Source of the DNA: Chryseobacterium potabilaquae
GTDB taxonomy: Bacteria > Bacteroidota > Bacteroidia > Flavobacteriales > Weeksellaceae
DNA: 64,000 nt
Assembly: GCF_902728265.1 (NCBI RefSeq)
Contig: NZ_CACVBR010000004.1
Location: forward strand, 1 to 64,000
Direction: 5' to 3'
Shown here: positions 55,335-63,727 of the stretch, in pieces
Numbering within the stretch: the stretch's first letter is position 1
How the letters are laid out: each line of letters opens with the position of its first letter
Notes under the pieces: model-generated
What the model was told of the DNA's origin: nothing
The model's database searches: none
The model's input: the letters and a program-made list of their open reading frames with translations, nothing else
Position numbers and translations under genes: made by a program

Positions 55335-56612
55335 TTGAATCAAAATATTCCATTAGCAGAAAGATTAAGACCTAAAACTTTAGATGATGTTTTGGGACAG
55401 GAGCATCTTACCGGAGAAAATGGTACCATACGAAAAATGGTAGAGAATAATACGTTAAATTCTCTCATATTCTGGGGACCTCCGGGAACAGGGAAAACTA
55501 CGCTTGCAGAAATTATTTCTGAAAAATCCGGAAGAAAATTTTATAAAATTTCTGCGGTATCTTCGGGGGTAAAAGATGTTCGTGATGTGATTGAAGATGC
55601 AAAAAAACAAAATCTATTTTCAGGGAAGTCTCCCATTTTGTTTATAGATGAGATTCACCGCTTTAATAAGTCGCAACAGGATTCCCTTCTTCATGCTGTA
55701 GAAAAAGGCTGGATTATATTAATAGGAGCTACAACAGAAAATCCTAGTTTTGAAGTGGTTTCTGCTTTACTTTCCCGTAGTCAGGTGTATGTACTCAAAG
55801 CTTTAAGTTATGATAAACTTGAAGACTTAATTGATATAGCTTCTGCTCAGTATAATAAGGATGAAAATACTACATTTGAAATCGTTGAGAAAGAAGCTTT
55901 TATTCAATATTCGGGAGGGGATGGAAGAAAATTAATTAACTCTGTTGAATCTGTTTTGAATCAATTTAAGAATTCAAAGAATATTCAGATTAAAAATGAA
56001 GATGTTCTGGAAGTTCTCCAAGAAACGATGGCTCTTTATGATAAAAATGGGGAACAACATTATGATATTATTTCGGCTTTTATAAAATCTATGCGTGGGA
56101 GTGATCCTAACGGGGCTGTGTATTGGCTGGCGAGAATGATTGCAGGGGGAGAGGATATCAAGTTTATAGCCAGAAGAATGGTGATTTTGGCAGCGGAAGA
56201 TATAGGTCTTGCGAATCCTAATGCATTAGTTATTGCCAATAATTGCTTTCAGGCAGTCAATGTTATAGGCAATCCGGAAGCAAGGATTATATTGAGTGAA
56301 GCTGCAATCTATTTAGCCGTTTCACCAAAAAGTAATTCTGCCTATATGGCTATTAATGAGGCATTAGCTTTGGTAAAACAAACAGGAAATCTTCCGGTTC
56401 CTTTACACTTAAGAAATGCGCCTACTAAACTTATGAAAGATCTTGACTACGGAAAAGAATACAAATATGCTCATTCATTTGAGGGAAATTTTGTGGAACA
56501 GGCCTTTTTGCCAGAAGCGATTCAGGATATCAAACTATATGAGCCAGGAAATAATTCTACAGAAAAAAAGATTTATGAAGAGTTGAAGAAAAAATGGACT
56601 AAAAAATACTAA
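55335..56612 (+). CDS. rarA: Replication-associated recombination protein A (RarA/MgsA AAA+ ATPase)
   Basis: The 425-residue protein opens with PLAERLRPKTLDDVLGQEHL at residues 6-25. It has Walker A IFWGPPGTGKTTLAEIISEK near residues 46-65, Walker B PILFIDEIHRFNKSQQDSLL near residues 100-119 and sensor-1 IGATTENPSFEVV near residues 131-143. The C-terminal tetramerisation part includes MRGSDPNGAVYWLARMIAGG. It acts at stalled replication forks. The start is TTG at 55335: an in-frame stop lies 18 bases upstream and no ATG precedes the conserved start. Confidence 0.94.
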   Translation: MNQNIPLAERLRPKTLDDVLGQEHLTGENGTIRKMVENNTLNSLIFWGPPGTGKTTLAEIISEKSGRKFYKISAVSSGVKDVRDVIEDAKKQNLFSGKSPILFIDEIHRFNKSQQDSLLHAVEKGWIILIGATTENPSFEVVSALLSRSQVYVLKALSYDKLEDLIDIASAQYNKDENTTFEIVEKEAFIQYSGGDGRKLINSVESVLNQFKNSKNIQIKNEDVLEVLQETMALYDKNGEQHYDIISAFIKSMRGSDPNGAVYWLARMIAGGEDIKFIARRMVILAAEDIGLANPNALVIANNCFQAVNVIGNPEARIILSEAAIYLAVSPKSNSAYMAINEALALVKQTGNLPVPLHLRNAPTKLMKDLDYGKEYKYAHSFEGNFVEQAFLPEAIQDIKLYEPGNNSTEKKIYEELKKKWTKKY

Positions 56613-56614
56613 TA

Positions 56615-56642
56615 AAAAAGGATACCCATAAGTATCCTTTTG
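56615..56642. terminator. Bidirectional terminator after rarA
   Basis: Stem AAAAAGGATAC (56615-56625) with GTATCCTTTTT (56632-56642 region). Confidence 0.8.
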
Positions 56643-57080
56643 TTATTTCGATGAGGTTTTTATATCCAAATATTTTTTTCCGTTATTTTCTTTGATCGCA
56701 ACTTTTGGTAAAATCTCAGCATATACAAGAATATCGGGATCCGAGAATTGATAGTCATCAATGTAAACAGGTGTTTCTTTAGGAAGACCGTTGATTTCAT
56801 TCACTTGAGCTATAGAAAGTCTATCCAAGCCTTCTTGTCCATTTTTAATGGTATATACAACCAGTCCTTTATCGGCTAAATAGCTATACTTTTTTAAATC
56901 TTTAGGTAGACTAGCCGCAGTTTTGTATTCATTTTTACTTTGAATAATTTGTTTTTTAGAGTTGAATAAACTTACGGTTCCTACTATATCGTTAGCAATA
57001 GCAAATTGGTTACCAGAATTTTTTTGAGCAAATGAAATTGCAGAAGTGAAAAGGAATAAGCAATAAAGAGCTCTTTTCAT
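56643..57080 (-). CDS. Exported hypothetical protein
   Basis: The 145-residue protein has a signal peptide (ALYCLFLFTSAISFAQ) and a mature part with no motif I recognise. It contains a plausible plug-like region (YLADKGLVVYTIKNGQEGLD near residues 67-86) and ETPVYIDDYQFSDPDILVYA near residues 99-118. The latter two resemble carboxypeptidase-regulatory/TonB-plug-type strands only loosely. Conserved or not cannot be judged here. It is a single gene with a terminator. Confidence 0.65.
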   Translation of the reverse strand: MKRALYCLFLFTSAISFAQKNSGNQFAIANDIVGTVSLFNSKKQIIQSKNEYKTAASLPKDLKKYSYLADKGLVVYTIKNGQEGLDRLSIAQVNEINGLPKETPVYIDDYQFSDPDILVYAEILPKVAIKENNGKKYLDIKTSSK

Positions 57081-57176
57081 AATTGATGGAATATAAATGT
57101 TAAAAAACTGGATAAATATAATTAATTTTTATAAAATATAAATAGCTTTTTGGGTTGGCTCTAAACTTTTGAATAA

Positions 57177-59390
57177 TTATGAACTCTCATTTTTATTGTC
57201 ATTTTCTTTTTTGTCAACCATGTTTCTAATAATATTTTTTAGCCTTTGAAAAAGGAATGAGCTTAGTAATAAAATGATTCCCAAAATAATAAAAGCAATA
57301 ATCCTTGAAATATTATCCATTTGCCAAACATCATATGCATACAGTTTTAATATAGTGATTGCAATAAGTGAAACCCCGGCTTTATTAAGTTCTGAAAGAT
57401 TTTTCTTTAAGCCATAATAAATAAAGATACTTGCTAGAATTGCCCAAATTATGGGTAAATACAAAATACTGAAATGATTACCCAGCTTATCTATTTGCAG
57501 AATACTATTAGCATTTGATAATATATAGAGATGATAAAGTTCATAGCTTATCGTTACGACTATCGTTAAAGAGAGAAGCCAATAGGATATTTGGGTTTTT
57601 AAAAAATCGGACTTAGGGATGATCTTCCATAGGGTGAACAGAAAAGGAAGGCAATACAATAAATGGATACAATAAAATGGAGTTTGTATTTTTTTTGATA
57701 AAATAGCGATCACAATTTCTGATCCTGAAAATGAACCACTAAGAATAATAAAGACTAAAAAAAGATAGATAAGTCCAGATTGAATATGGGTGTTAATATG
57801 AATTTTTTTACCACATATAAGCAAAGAAAAAATATAATATACAGTAAATAATAACCCTATGCTGACAATGAAAGCGGATGGCCTTTCCGAGATATGGTAT
57901 ATAATTTCTAGTAGTAAAGCAAAATAAATAACTCCAAAACTTAATACTTTATAAGCTTGCTCAAAAAAACTATGATTACGATTTTCAATTTGTGGAATTT
58001 TTTTTAGCAAAAACTGATTAATAAGAATGGTTATAATGGTCACAAAGCTCGTAAGAAAAACAGGGTTGAATATAACTTTTAAATCGTTTATACTAATATA
58101 GGCCGTCCAAGTGACAGCTTGAGCAATAATTACCAATGGAAATAGAATGTAAAAACAAATTTTAAAAATAGACAAATTAGTTTTTTTCCAGAGAAATAAA
58201 AGTAAAGTAGCTTCTATGGCCCAAACGGTAGTAATTAAATAGGTTTTGAATTGTAATGCAATAGCGATGGTAATAAGACTGACTGTTATTCCAGTAAATA
58301 CCGAATAATTGGTGCCAAAGTTTTTATTACGGCTTTCTTTTAATAGTAATGCTCCATTGATAATTGCAAAAATAAGAGGAAATACAATTACCGGTTCATA
58401 TTGCAAATCATTAAAAATATAAACTAATCCTAAGGTACTTAAACAATTGATTAAAACGAGCATTAATATGTCAAGGGAGGAGATAATATTCTTCTTGAAA
58501 TAATCTTTTAATGCGAAAACATAAAAAACAATATAATTAATTATGTAGAAAGGGATGCTTAGAAGTTCTGTATGATCTACTGTCCAATATAATAAGTAAA
58601 TACTCGTTAAAATGAATCCTAGCCAACCTGTGCTTTTCCAGTTTTTGAGGAATACAATACTTAAAATTCCTATATTTAAAATTGATATATAAGAAAAGAG
58701 AAATAAATAGTTGCTCTCTCCAGTACTAATCATTAAGGGTGCAGCAAATCCTCCAAGCATGGAGAATATGAATAATGTTTCACTTTTATAATAATAAGAA
58801 ATTCCGATTGAAACTAATGTAATTATACAAATAAGAATAAAGGAAATACTTTGTGTAAAGAGATGATATTCTCTAAACGCAATAGTAATGGTAAAGTACA
58901 ATACAGCGATACCTCCTCCTGTAATGATTGATGAAAATATCTTGTAATTTTTTCGGAAAAAATATCCGATAAGCATAATTCCAATTCCGGCAAGCATTCC
59001 GATTCCAACTCTTCCCAATTCTCCAATCCAATTTTTGTCAATTGCATATTTTACAAAATAGGCGATACCTAATACAAGAGTCAAAATTCCAACTATGGTT
59101 AATGCATTTTGTTTTAAAAAATCAAATAGCGGATTGAATTTTTCTTTTTGAGGAATACGCTCACTTCTTTCAGGAATTATAGTTTCCTGTACGATTTCCT
59201 TTTCCTGCTTATTTTCCCTTGAAAATTGTACTTCAGGTTTTTTTATCGCTGCTACATTCTCATTTTCATTTACTTTATCAATATTCTTCAAATTAAAGAG
59301 CTCATTTTCTAAATTTTTAATTCTATTATTGAGCTTGTTATATAAGAAGAGAATTAATATTACAACAAGTATGGTGAAAAAAAATTCCAT
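57177..59390 (-). CDS. DUF2339 large polytopic membrane protein
   Basis: The 737-residue protein has an N-terminal helix plus coiled coil (residues 1-35), a charged linker, then about 20 membrane helices from residue 85 to the end. The opening of the membrane part, LGELGRVGIGMLAGIGIMLIG-like near residues 120-140, and the GGGIAVLYFTITIAFREYHL near residues 157-176 fit DUF2339. Function is unknown; such proteins are common in Bacteroidota. The in-frame TTG at 59411 overlaps the promoter box, so the ATG at 59390 is the start. Confidence 0.85.
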   Translation of the reverse strand: MEFFFTILVVILILFLYNKLNNRIKNLENELFNLKNIDKVNENENVAAIKKPEVQFSRENKQEKEIVQETIIPERSERIPQKEKFNPLFDFLKQNALTIVGILTLVLGIAYFVKYAIDKNWIGELGRVGIGMLAGIGIMLIGYFFRKNYKIFSSIITGGGIAVLYFTITIAFREYHLFTQSISFILICIITLVSIGISYYYKSETLFIFSMLGGFAAPLMISTGESNYLFLFSYISILNIGILSIVFLKNWKSTGWLGFILTSIYLLYWTVDHTELLSIPFYIINYIVFYVFALKDYFKKNIISSLDILMLVLINCLSTLGLVYIFNDLQYEPVIVFPLIFAIINGALLLKESRNKNFGTNYSVFTGITVSLITIAIALQFKTYLITTVWAIEATLLLFLWKKTNLSIFKICFYILFPLVIIAQAVTWTAYISINDLKVIFNPVFLTSFVTIITILINQFLLKKIPQIENRNHSFFEQAYKVLSFGVIYFALLLEIIYHISERPSAFIVSIGLLFTVYYIFSLLICGKKIHINTHIQSGLIYLFLVFIILSGSFSGSEIVIAILSKKIQTPFYCIHLLYCLPFLFTLWKIIPKSDFLKTQISYWLLSLTIVVTISYELYHLYILSNANSILQIDKLGNHFSILYLPIIWAILASIFIYYGLKKNLSELNKAGVSLIAITILKLYAYDVWQMDNISRIIAFIILGIILLLSSFLFQRLKNIIRNMVDKKENDNKNESS

Positions 59391-59408
59391 TGTTCTGTGT
59401 TTTATTGT

Positions 59409-59416
59409 CAAATATA
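59409..59416 (-). promoter_or_regulatory. Promoter -7 box for DUF2339 gene
   Basis: Minus-strand TATATTTG is an exact match. Its last three bases are the rejected TTG start; the ATG lies 18 bases further. Confidence 0.6.
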
Positions 59417-59460
59417 ACTATTTGTCTGGAATCAAGGAAAGAATATAACAGTCATAAAAA

Positions 59461-59489
59461 TAAGGTGTTATTAAAACAACAACACCTTA
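59461..59489 (-). terminator. pheA terminator
   Basis: Stem TAAGGTGTT (59461-59469) with AACACCTTA (59481-59489), with a T-run on the minus strand beyond it. Confidence 0.7.
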
Positions 59490-59517
59490 TTGAACATTCT
59501 ATTGAAAAGTCTTTGAC

Positions 59518-60369
59518 TTAACTTTCTAGTAAAAATTCTTTATAATTACCCAGAAAAGATACTTGGGTGTTTATAGACTCTAATTCTGCAATTGCGTTTT
59601 CATATAATACGGATTCCCATTTACCGACCACATTAATGAGAAAGAAATAATTTCCCAGGCCTGTTTTTAATGTTCGGGATTCTATTTTACTAAGATTCAT
59701 ATTTCTCCATGCAAATACAGATAATACTTGGTGCAGACCTCCTGAATGATCATTGGGTAAAGTAATAATGAGTCCTGACTTTTCTCCTAATACTTCTAAT
59801 TGATTATTATAATATTGTTCTTTTCGTTTAGAAATTATAATAAATCGGGTATGATTTTGTTCAAAATCCTGGATATTTCTATTGATGATTTTTAAATTAT
59901 ACAAATTGGCTGCAAATTGGTTGGCTATTGCCGCTCTTTTGAGTTCAGGATGCTCAGATATATAGAGAGCAGCAGCAGCAGTTGATGAGAAATCTTTCCG
60001 TTGTACATTCTTATAATGAGCATCCAAAAAATGAAAACTTTGTGCTAATGCTTGAGGATGAGAATATATTTTTTCAATATCGTAAGCGTTGTTATCAGGA
60101 TGGATCATTAAATGATGAGCTATTGGCATGACGGCCTCAGCCTCTATTGTGATAAAAGGTGTTTTATATAGATAGTCTAGTGTCATGGAAACAGTACCTT
60201 CAATAGAATTCTCTAAAGGAACAACTGCTTTATCCACATGTCCATGAGCCACATCATTAAAACAATCTAAAATATTGATTTTGGGGATAAGCTCTTCTTT
60301 AGGAAAAAGCTGAGAGGCTGCTAATTGCGTAAAACTAGCTTGAGGGCCTAAAAATGCAATCTTCATCAT
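59518..60369 (-). CDS. pheA: Prephenate dehydratase
   Basis: The 283-residue enzyme is a stand-alone dehydratase with ACT domain. It opens with IAFLGPQASFTQLAASQLFP, has VPLENSIEGTVSMTLDYLYK near residues 55-74, the catalytic-site region NHTRFIIISKRK near residues 171-182 (Thr-Arg-Phe), and the ACT motif GGLHQVLSVFAWRNMNLSKI followed by ESRTLK near residues 210-236. It turns prephenate into phenylpyruvate and is inhibited by phenylalanine. Two ATGs (60369, 60366) begin it. It follows the YbgC-like gene by 57 bases. Confidence 0.93.
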   Translation of the reverse strand: MMKIAFLGPQASFTQLAASQLFPKEELIPKINILDCFNDVAHGHVDKAVVPLENSIEGTVSMTLDYLYKTPFITIEAEAVMPIAHHLMIHPDNNAYDIEKIYSHPQALAQSFHFLDAHYKNVQRKDFSSTAAAALYISEHPELKRAAIANQFAANLYNLKIINRNIQDFEQNHTRFIIISKRKEQYYNNQLEVLGEKSGLIITLPNDHSGGLHQVLSVFAWRNMNLSKIESRTLKTGLGNYFFLINVVGKWESVLYENAIAELESINTQVSFLGNYKEFLLES

Positions 60370-60426
60370 ATATCATTTTTAAAGGGTTAAACATAAGAAA
60401 AAATTTACTGCTAAGGAAGCCTTACA

Positions 60427-60837
60427 TTATTCTTTCCAATTTTCTTTTACCAGCTGCATTAGAAATTCCGGACATTTGATTACTTTATTAGTTTTGGCGT
60501 CTAAAAAGAAAAGAGTAGTAGATGCTTCCGTTATTTTTATATTTTCTTCGTTGAAAATTTCGTATTCAAATTCAATTCTTACGCCAGGAATTTTTTTTAC
60601 ATACGTATGGATTATTAATTTTTGATCATATAAAGCGGGTCTTAAATACTTAATTTTATATTCAGAAACGGGTAACCAAATTCCTTGATTTTCAATCTCA
60701 TTATATGGTATTCCGATGCTTCGAAAAAGTTCAACTCGACCGACTTCAAAATACTCTGCATAGTTTCCATAATATACATATTTCATCGGATCTGTCTCTC
60801 CGTAACGTACTCTTAATGAGGTGGTTGTGTGTATCAT
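60427..60837 (-). CDS. YbgC/4HBT-type acyl-CoA thioesterase
   Basis: The 136-residue hotdog protein begins TTSLRVRYGETDPMKYVYYG, the 4-hydroxybenzoyl-CoA thioesterase motif with its catalytic Asp, followed by NYAEYFEVGRVELFRSIGIP near residues 28-47. It hydrolyses acyl-CoA or acyl-ACP thioesters. An in-frame ATG at 60858 is rejected because the promoter box ends one base before it, placing it at or before the transcription start; the ATG at 60837 matches the family N-terminus. It diverges from dnaA. Confidence 0.87.
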   Translation of the reverse strand: MIHTTTSLRVRYGETDPMKYVYYGNYAEYFEVGRVELFRSIGIPYNEIENQGIWLPVSEYKIKYLRPALYDQKLIIHTYVKKIPGVRIEFEYEIFNEENIKITEASTTLFFLDAKTNKVIKCPEFLMQLVKENWKE

Positions 60838-60859
60838 TTTAAGGTGTAAATTAATCATA

Positions 60860-60867
60860 CAAATATA
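60860..60867 (-). promoter_or_regulatory. Promoter -7 box that decides the YbgC-like start
   Basis: Minus-strand TATATTTG is an exact match lying directly before the ATG at 60858, so the ATG at 60837 should be used. Confidence 0.6.
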
Positions 60868-60973
60868 TTTTTAAATAATCAATACCCGCAATATTTTTTT
60901 TTAAAAATAAAAAATTGGACCTTTGTCTTCCTTCTAAAAAAAAGTACTAACCAGCAATTAATCGGGGCAAATT

Positions 60974-62428
60974 ATGGATGAAAATTTAATGATGATATGG
61001 CAGAGGTGCCTTCAGTTTATGCGTGATAATCTTAACGCTGCTGAAGACAATTCTGATCTAAAAAAACTCGAAAAATCTTTCGATTTGTTGTTTGACAAAG
61101 TGCGGCCTGTTTCGTTAGTTGATAATAACCTTACTTTAATGGTTCCGAGTGATTTTTACAAGGAATATATCGAAGATAATTACTTATCACTTCTTTCAGC
61201 TGCTCTAAAAAAATATATAGGAAAAGGGGTAAAACTGTGGTATTCAGTAATGGAAAACAAACCGAGTGACTCGGGAAAATCAGTTACCATGAATATGAAA
61301 GGGAAAACAGTCCCTACTCCTAAGATCCAGGAAACAATGCCGCAGGGTTTTTCTTCTAATATTGTGAATCCTTTTGTGGTTCCTGGAATCAAAAAAGTAA
61401 ATATAGATTCTAACTTAAAGTCTGACTTTTCCTTTGAAAATTATGTGGAAGGAGAGAGTAATAAGTTTGCTGCTACGGTGGCAAGATCTATTGCAAAAAG
61501 ACCGGGAGCTACTGCATTCAATCCTTTGTTTTTATATGGAGGATATGGAGTGGGGAAAACTCACTTGGGTCAGGCAGTAGGTCTAGAGGTTAAAAATCAA
61601 TTTCCAGATAAGGTTGTATTATACTTATCTTCTGAAAAGTTTATTCAACAGTTTATTTCGGCCGCTAAAGCCCATAAACAAACAGAATTTGCTAATTTTT
61701 ATCAAATGGTGGATGTCTTGATTATAGATGATATCCAATTCCTTTCAGGAAAATCGGCAACTCAGGATAGTTTTTTCCATATTTTTGATTATTTACATCA
61801 AAATGGAAAACAGATTATCCTTACTTCAGATAAAGCGCCGGCAGATATAATGGATATTCAGGACAGGATTGTTTCTCGTTTCAAATGGGGACTTTCAGCT
61901 GAAATAAAATCTCCTGATTATAATACACGTAAGCAAATTATTGTAGATAAGTTAAGTAGGGACGGGATTGTTCTTACAGAAGATATGTTGGATTTTCTTG
62001 CTTCAGAGGCAAAGACAAATGTAAGAGAGCTTATTGGAGTAATTAACTCAGTTATTGCTTATTCTACTATTTATAAATCAGATTTGAGTCTTGAATTGTT
62101 AAAAGAAACAATCAATAAAATTGCGGCAAATCAGAAAAAAATAATCAATATTCCTTATATTCAAGAAGTGGTTTGCGATTATTTTGGTATTAAAAGAGAG
62201 CAACTTTTGTCTAAAACAAGAAAAAGAGAAATTGCACTTCCAAGACAATTAGCGATGTATTTCGCAAAAGAATTGACAAATGCTACCTTTACAAAAATTG
62301 GTGAAGAAATGGGAGGAAAAGATCACTCTACAGTAATGTATGCTTGTGAAACCATTAAAGATGTTTCTAAAATAGATAAAGAAGTTAAGAAATACGTAAA
62401 AGAGCTTAGCGAAAGAATTAAACATTAG
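60974..62428 (+). CDS. dnaA: Chromosomal replication initiator DnaA
   Basis: The 484-residue protein has all four domains: domain I beginning IWQRCLQFMRDNL, a short linker, the AAA+ domain with Walker A LYGGYGVGKTHLGQAV near residues 191-206 and Walker B VLIIDDIQFLSGKSATQDSF near residues 252-271, and the C-terminal DNA-binding domain with the signature MGGKDHSTVMYACETIKDV near residues 451-469. It binds oriC and opens the duplex. No cluster of consensus DnaA boxes is visible in the flanking intergenic sequences. Confidence 0.96.
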   Translation: MDENLMMIWQRCLQFMRDNLNAAEDNSDLKKLEKSFDLLFDKVRPVSLVDNNLTLMVPSDFYKEYIEDNYLSLLSAALKKYIGKGVKLWYSVMENKPSDSGKSVTMNMKGKTVPTPKIQETMPQGFSSNIVNPFVVPGIKKVNIDSNLKSDFSFENYVEGESNKFAATVARSIAKRPGATAFNPLFLYGGYGVGKTHLGQAVGLEVKNQFPDKVVLYLSSEKFIQQFISAAKAHKQTEFANFYQMVDVLIIDDIQFLSGKSATQDSFFHIFDYLHQNGKQIILTSDKAPADIMDIQDRIVSRFKWGLSAEIKSPDYNTRKQIIVDKLSRDGIVLTEDMLDFLASEAKTNVRELIGVINSVIAYSTIYKSDLSLELLKETINKIAANQKKIINIPYIQEVVCDYFGIKREQLLSKTRKREIALPRQLAMYFAKELTNATFTKIGEEMGGKDHSTVMYACETIKDVSKIDKEVKKYVKELSERIKH

Positions 62429-62451
62429 GATAAAATATAATTTATATAGTT

Positions 62452-62481
62452 AAAAAATGAAGAATTTATTCTTCATTTTTT
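62452..62481 (+). terminator. dnaA terminator
   Basis: A 14-bp perfect stem, AAAAAATGAAGAAT (62452-62465) with ATTCTTCATTTTTT (62468-62481). Confidence 0.85.
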
Positions 62482-62485
62482 TGTT

Positions 62486-62493
62486 TAGATTTG
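62486..62493 (+). promoter_or_regulatory. Promoter -7 box for phosphatase gene
   Basis: TAGATTTG matches TAnnTTTG, 30 bases before the ATG at 62524. Confidence 0.5.
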
Positions 62494-62523
62494 TAAGTAA
62501 ATACCATTTTAATTTTACAGGAT

Positions 62524-62988
62524 ATGAAAATATTATTGGTTTGTTTAGGGAATATTTGCAGAAGTCCTTTGGCTGAAGGAGTTCTAAGAGAAAAACTTCC
62601 TGGTGATTTTTTTGTGGATTCCGCAGGAATAATTTCTGTACATGAAGGAAAATCTCCTGATGAAAGGGCCGTAAAAACGGCATCAAATCATCAGATTGAT
62701 ATTTCCAATCAACGATCAAGACCTATTACAGATGCTGATTTTGAAAATTTTGATAAAATTTACTGTATGGATATGAGGGTGTTGAATGAAGTAATTTCAA
62801 AAATTAAAAATGAAAGACATCATGAAAAAGTATCCTTATTTTTGTCGGCCACAGGAGAAGGGATACAAAATGCAGAAGTTCCTGATCCTTATTGGGGAGA
62901 AATGGATGACTTTGAGAATGTATTTCAGCTTTTGGATTCAGCATGTCATAAGATTGCAGCCCATTTAAGGAATGAGTTGAATAATTAA
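62524..62988 (+). CDS. Low-molecular-weight protein tyrosine phosphatase
   Basis: The 154-residue protein begins ILLVCLGNICRSPLAEGVLR: the P-loop C-x4-C-R-S (Cys near residue 7, Arg near 13) of LMW phosphatases. The general acid is in VPDPYWGEMDDFENVF near residues 119-134 (D-P-Y). DYFK/YCMDMRVLNEV near residues 80-90 is also typical. Family enzymes remove phosphate from phosphotyrosine or phosphoarginine. It precedes an RsmI-like gene by 23 bases. Confidence 0.92.
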   Translation: MKILLVCLGNICRSPLAEGVLREKLPGDFFVDSAGIISVHEGKSPDERAVKTASNHQIDISNQRSRPITDADFENFDKIYCMDMRVLNEVISKIKNERHHEKVSLFLSATGEGIQNAEVPDPYWGEMDDFENVFQLLDSACHKIAAHLRNELNN

Positions 62989-63011
62989 AAATGTATAATA
63001 TAATTTAAAAA

Positions 63012-63710
63012 ATGCTTTTTTTACTTCCTGCCTATCTTTCGGAGAATACTCCTATTACTCATTTTTCTCCTATTATTAAGGAGTATATTCTCAATAATGA
63101 TTATTTTTTTGTGGAAAATGAAAAAACAGCAAGAAAAGTTATAAAATTTTTTGCTCCTGAGAAAAAGCAATCAGATTTGAAATTGTTTTTATTGGACAAG
63201 TATACGGAAAATTCAGATATAAAAGAAGCCCAAGAGCTGATGATAAAGGGACAGGATTTTGGATTGCTTTCAGAGGCCGGACTTCCTTGTATTGCAGATC
63301 CGGGAAATTTAATAGTAAAATGGTGTCATGAGAAAAATATTCAAATAATTCCTATTTCGGGTCCCTCATCGATCATATTAGCTCTTATTTCTAGTGGTTT
63401 TAATGGGCAAGAATTTACATTTCACGGATATCTACCTATTGATAAAGGAGAAAAGAAAAAGCAAATTATATACTTGGAAAGCCAGGTACAGAAAACGGGT
63501 TATTCTCAGATTTTTATGGAAACACCTTATAGGAATAACCAATTGTTTGAAGATTTATGCAAATTTTTATCACCTAGCACAAAGCTTTGTATTGCAGCTA
63601 ATATTAACGATCAGGAAAATGAGTTTATCAAAACCAAGACCTTAAAAGATTGGCAGAAATCGAAACCGGAACTACACAAAATTCCCGCTGTTTTCCTGTT
63701 GGGAAAATAG
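63012..63710 (+). CDS. SAM-dependent methyltransferase, short RsmI-like (tetrapyrrole methylase fold)
   Basis: The 232-residue protein has the RsmI-like segments LLSEAGLPCIADPGNLIVKW near residues 86-105 and IIPISGPSSIILALISSGFN near residues 116-135, FHGYLP and METPYRNNQLFEDL near residues 176-189. It is about 45 residues shorter than RsmI proper because the N-terminal GxLYxVxTPIGN region is altered to MLFLLPAYLSENT. It may methylate 16S rRNA ribose or another target; the standard RsmI assignment is uncertain. Confidence 0.82.
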   Translation: MLFLLPAYLSENTPITHFSPIIKEYILNNDYFFVENEKTARKVIKFFAPEKKQSDLKLFLLDKYTENSDIKEAQELMIKGQDFGLLSEAGLPCIADPGNLIVKWCHEKNIQIIPISGPSSIILALISSGFNGQEFTFHGYLPIDKGEKKKQIIYLESQVQKTGYSQIFMETPYRNNQLFEDLCKFLSPSTKLCIAANINDQENEFIKTKTLKDWQKSKPELHKIPAVFLLGK

Positions 63711-63727
63711 CTTTAATAAATACAAAT

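Noticed and set aside
60838..60858. Upstream ATG for the YbgC-like thioesterase
   Set aside because: It directly abuts the promoter -7 box and so is unlikely to be on the mRNA.
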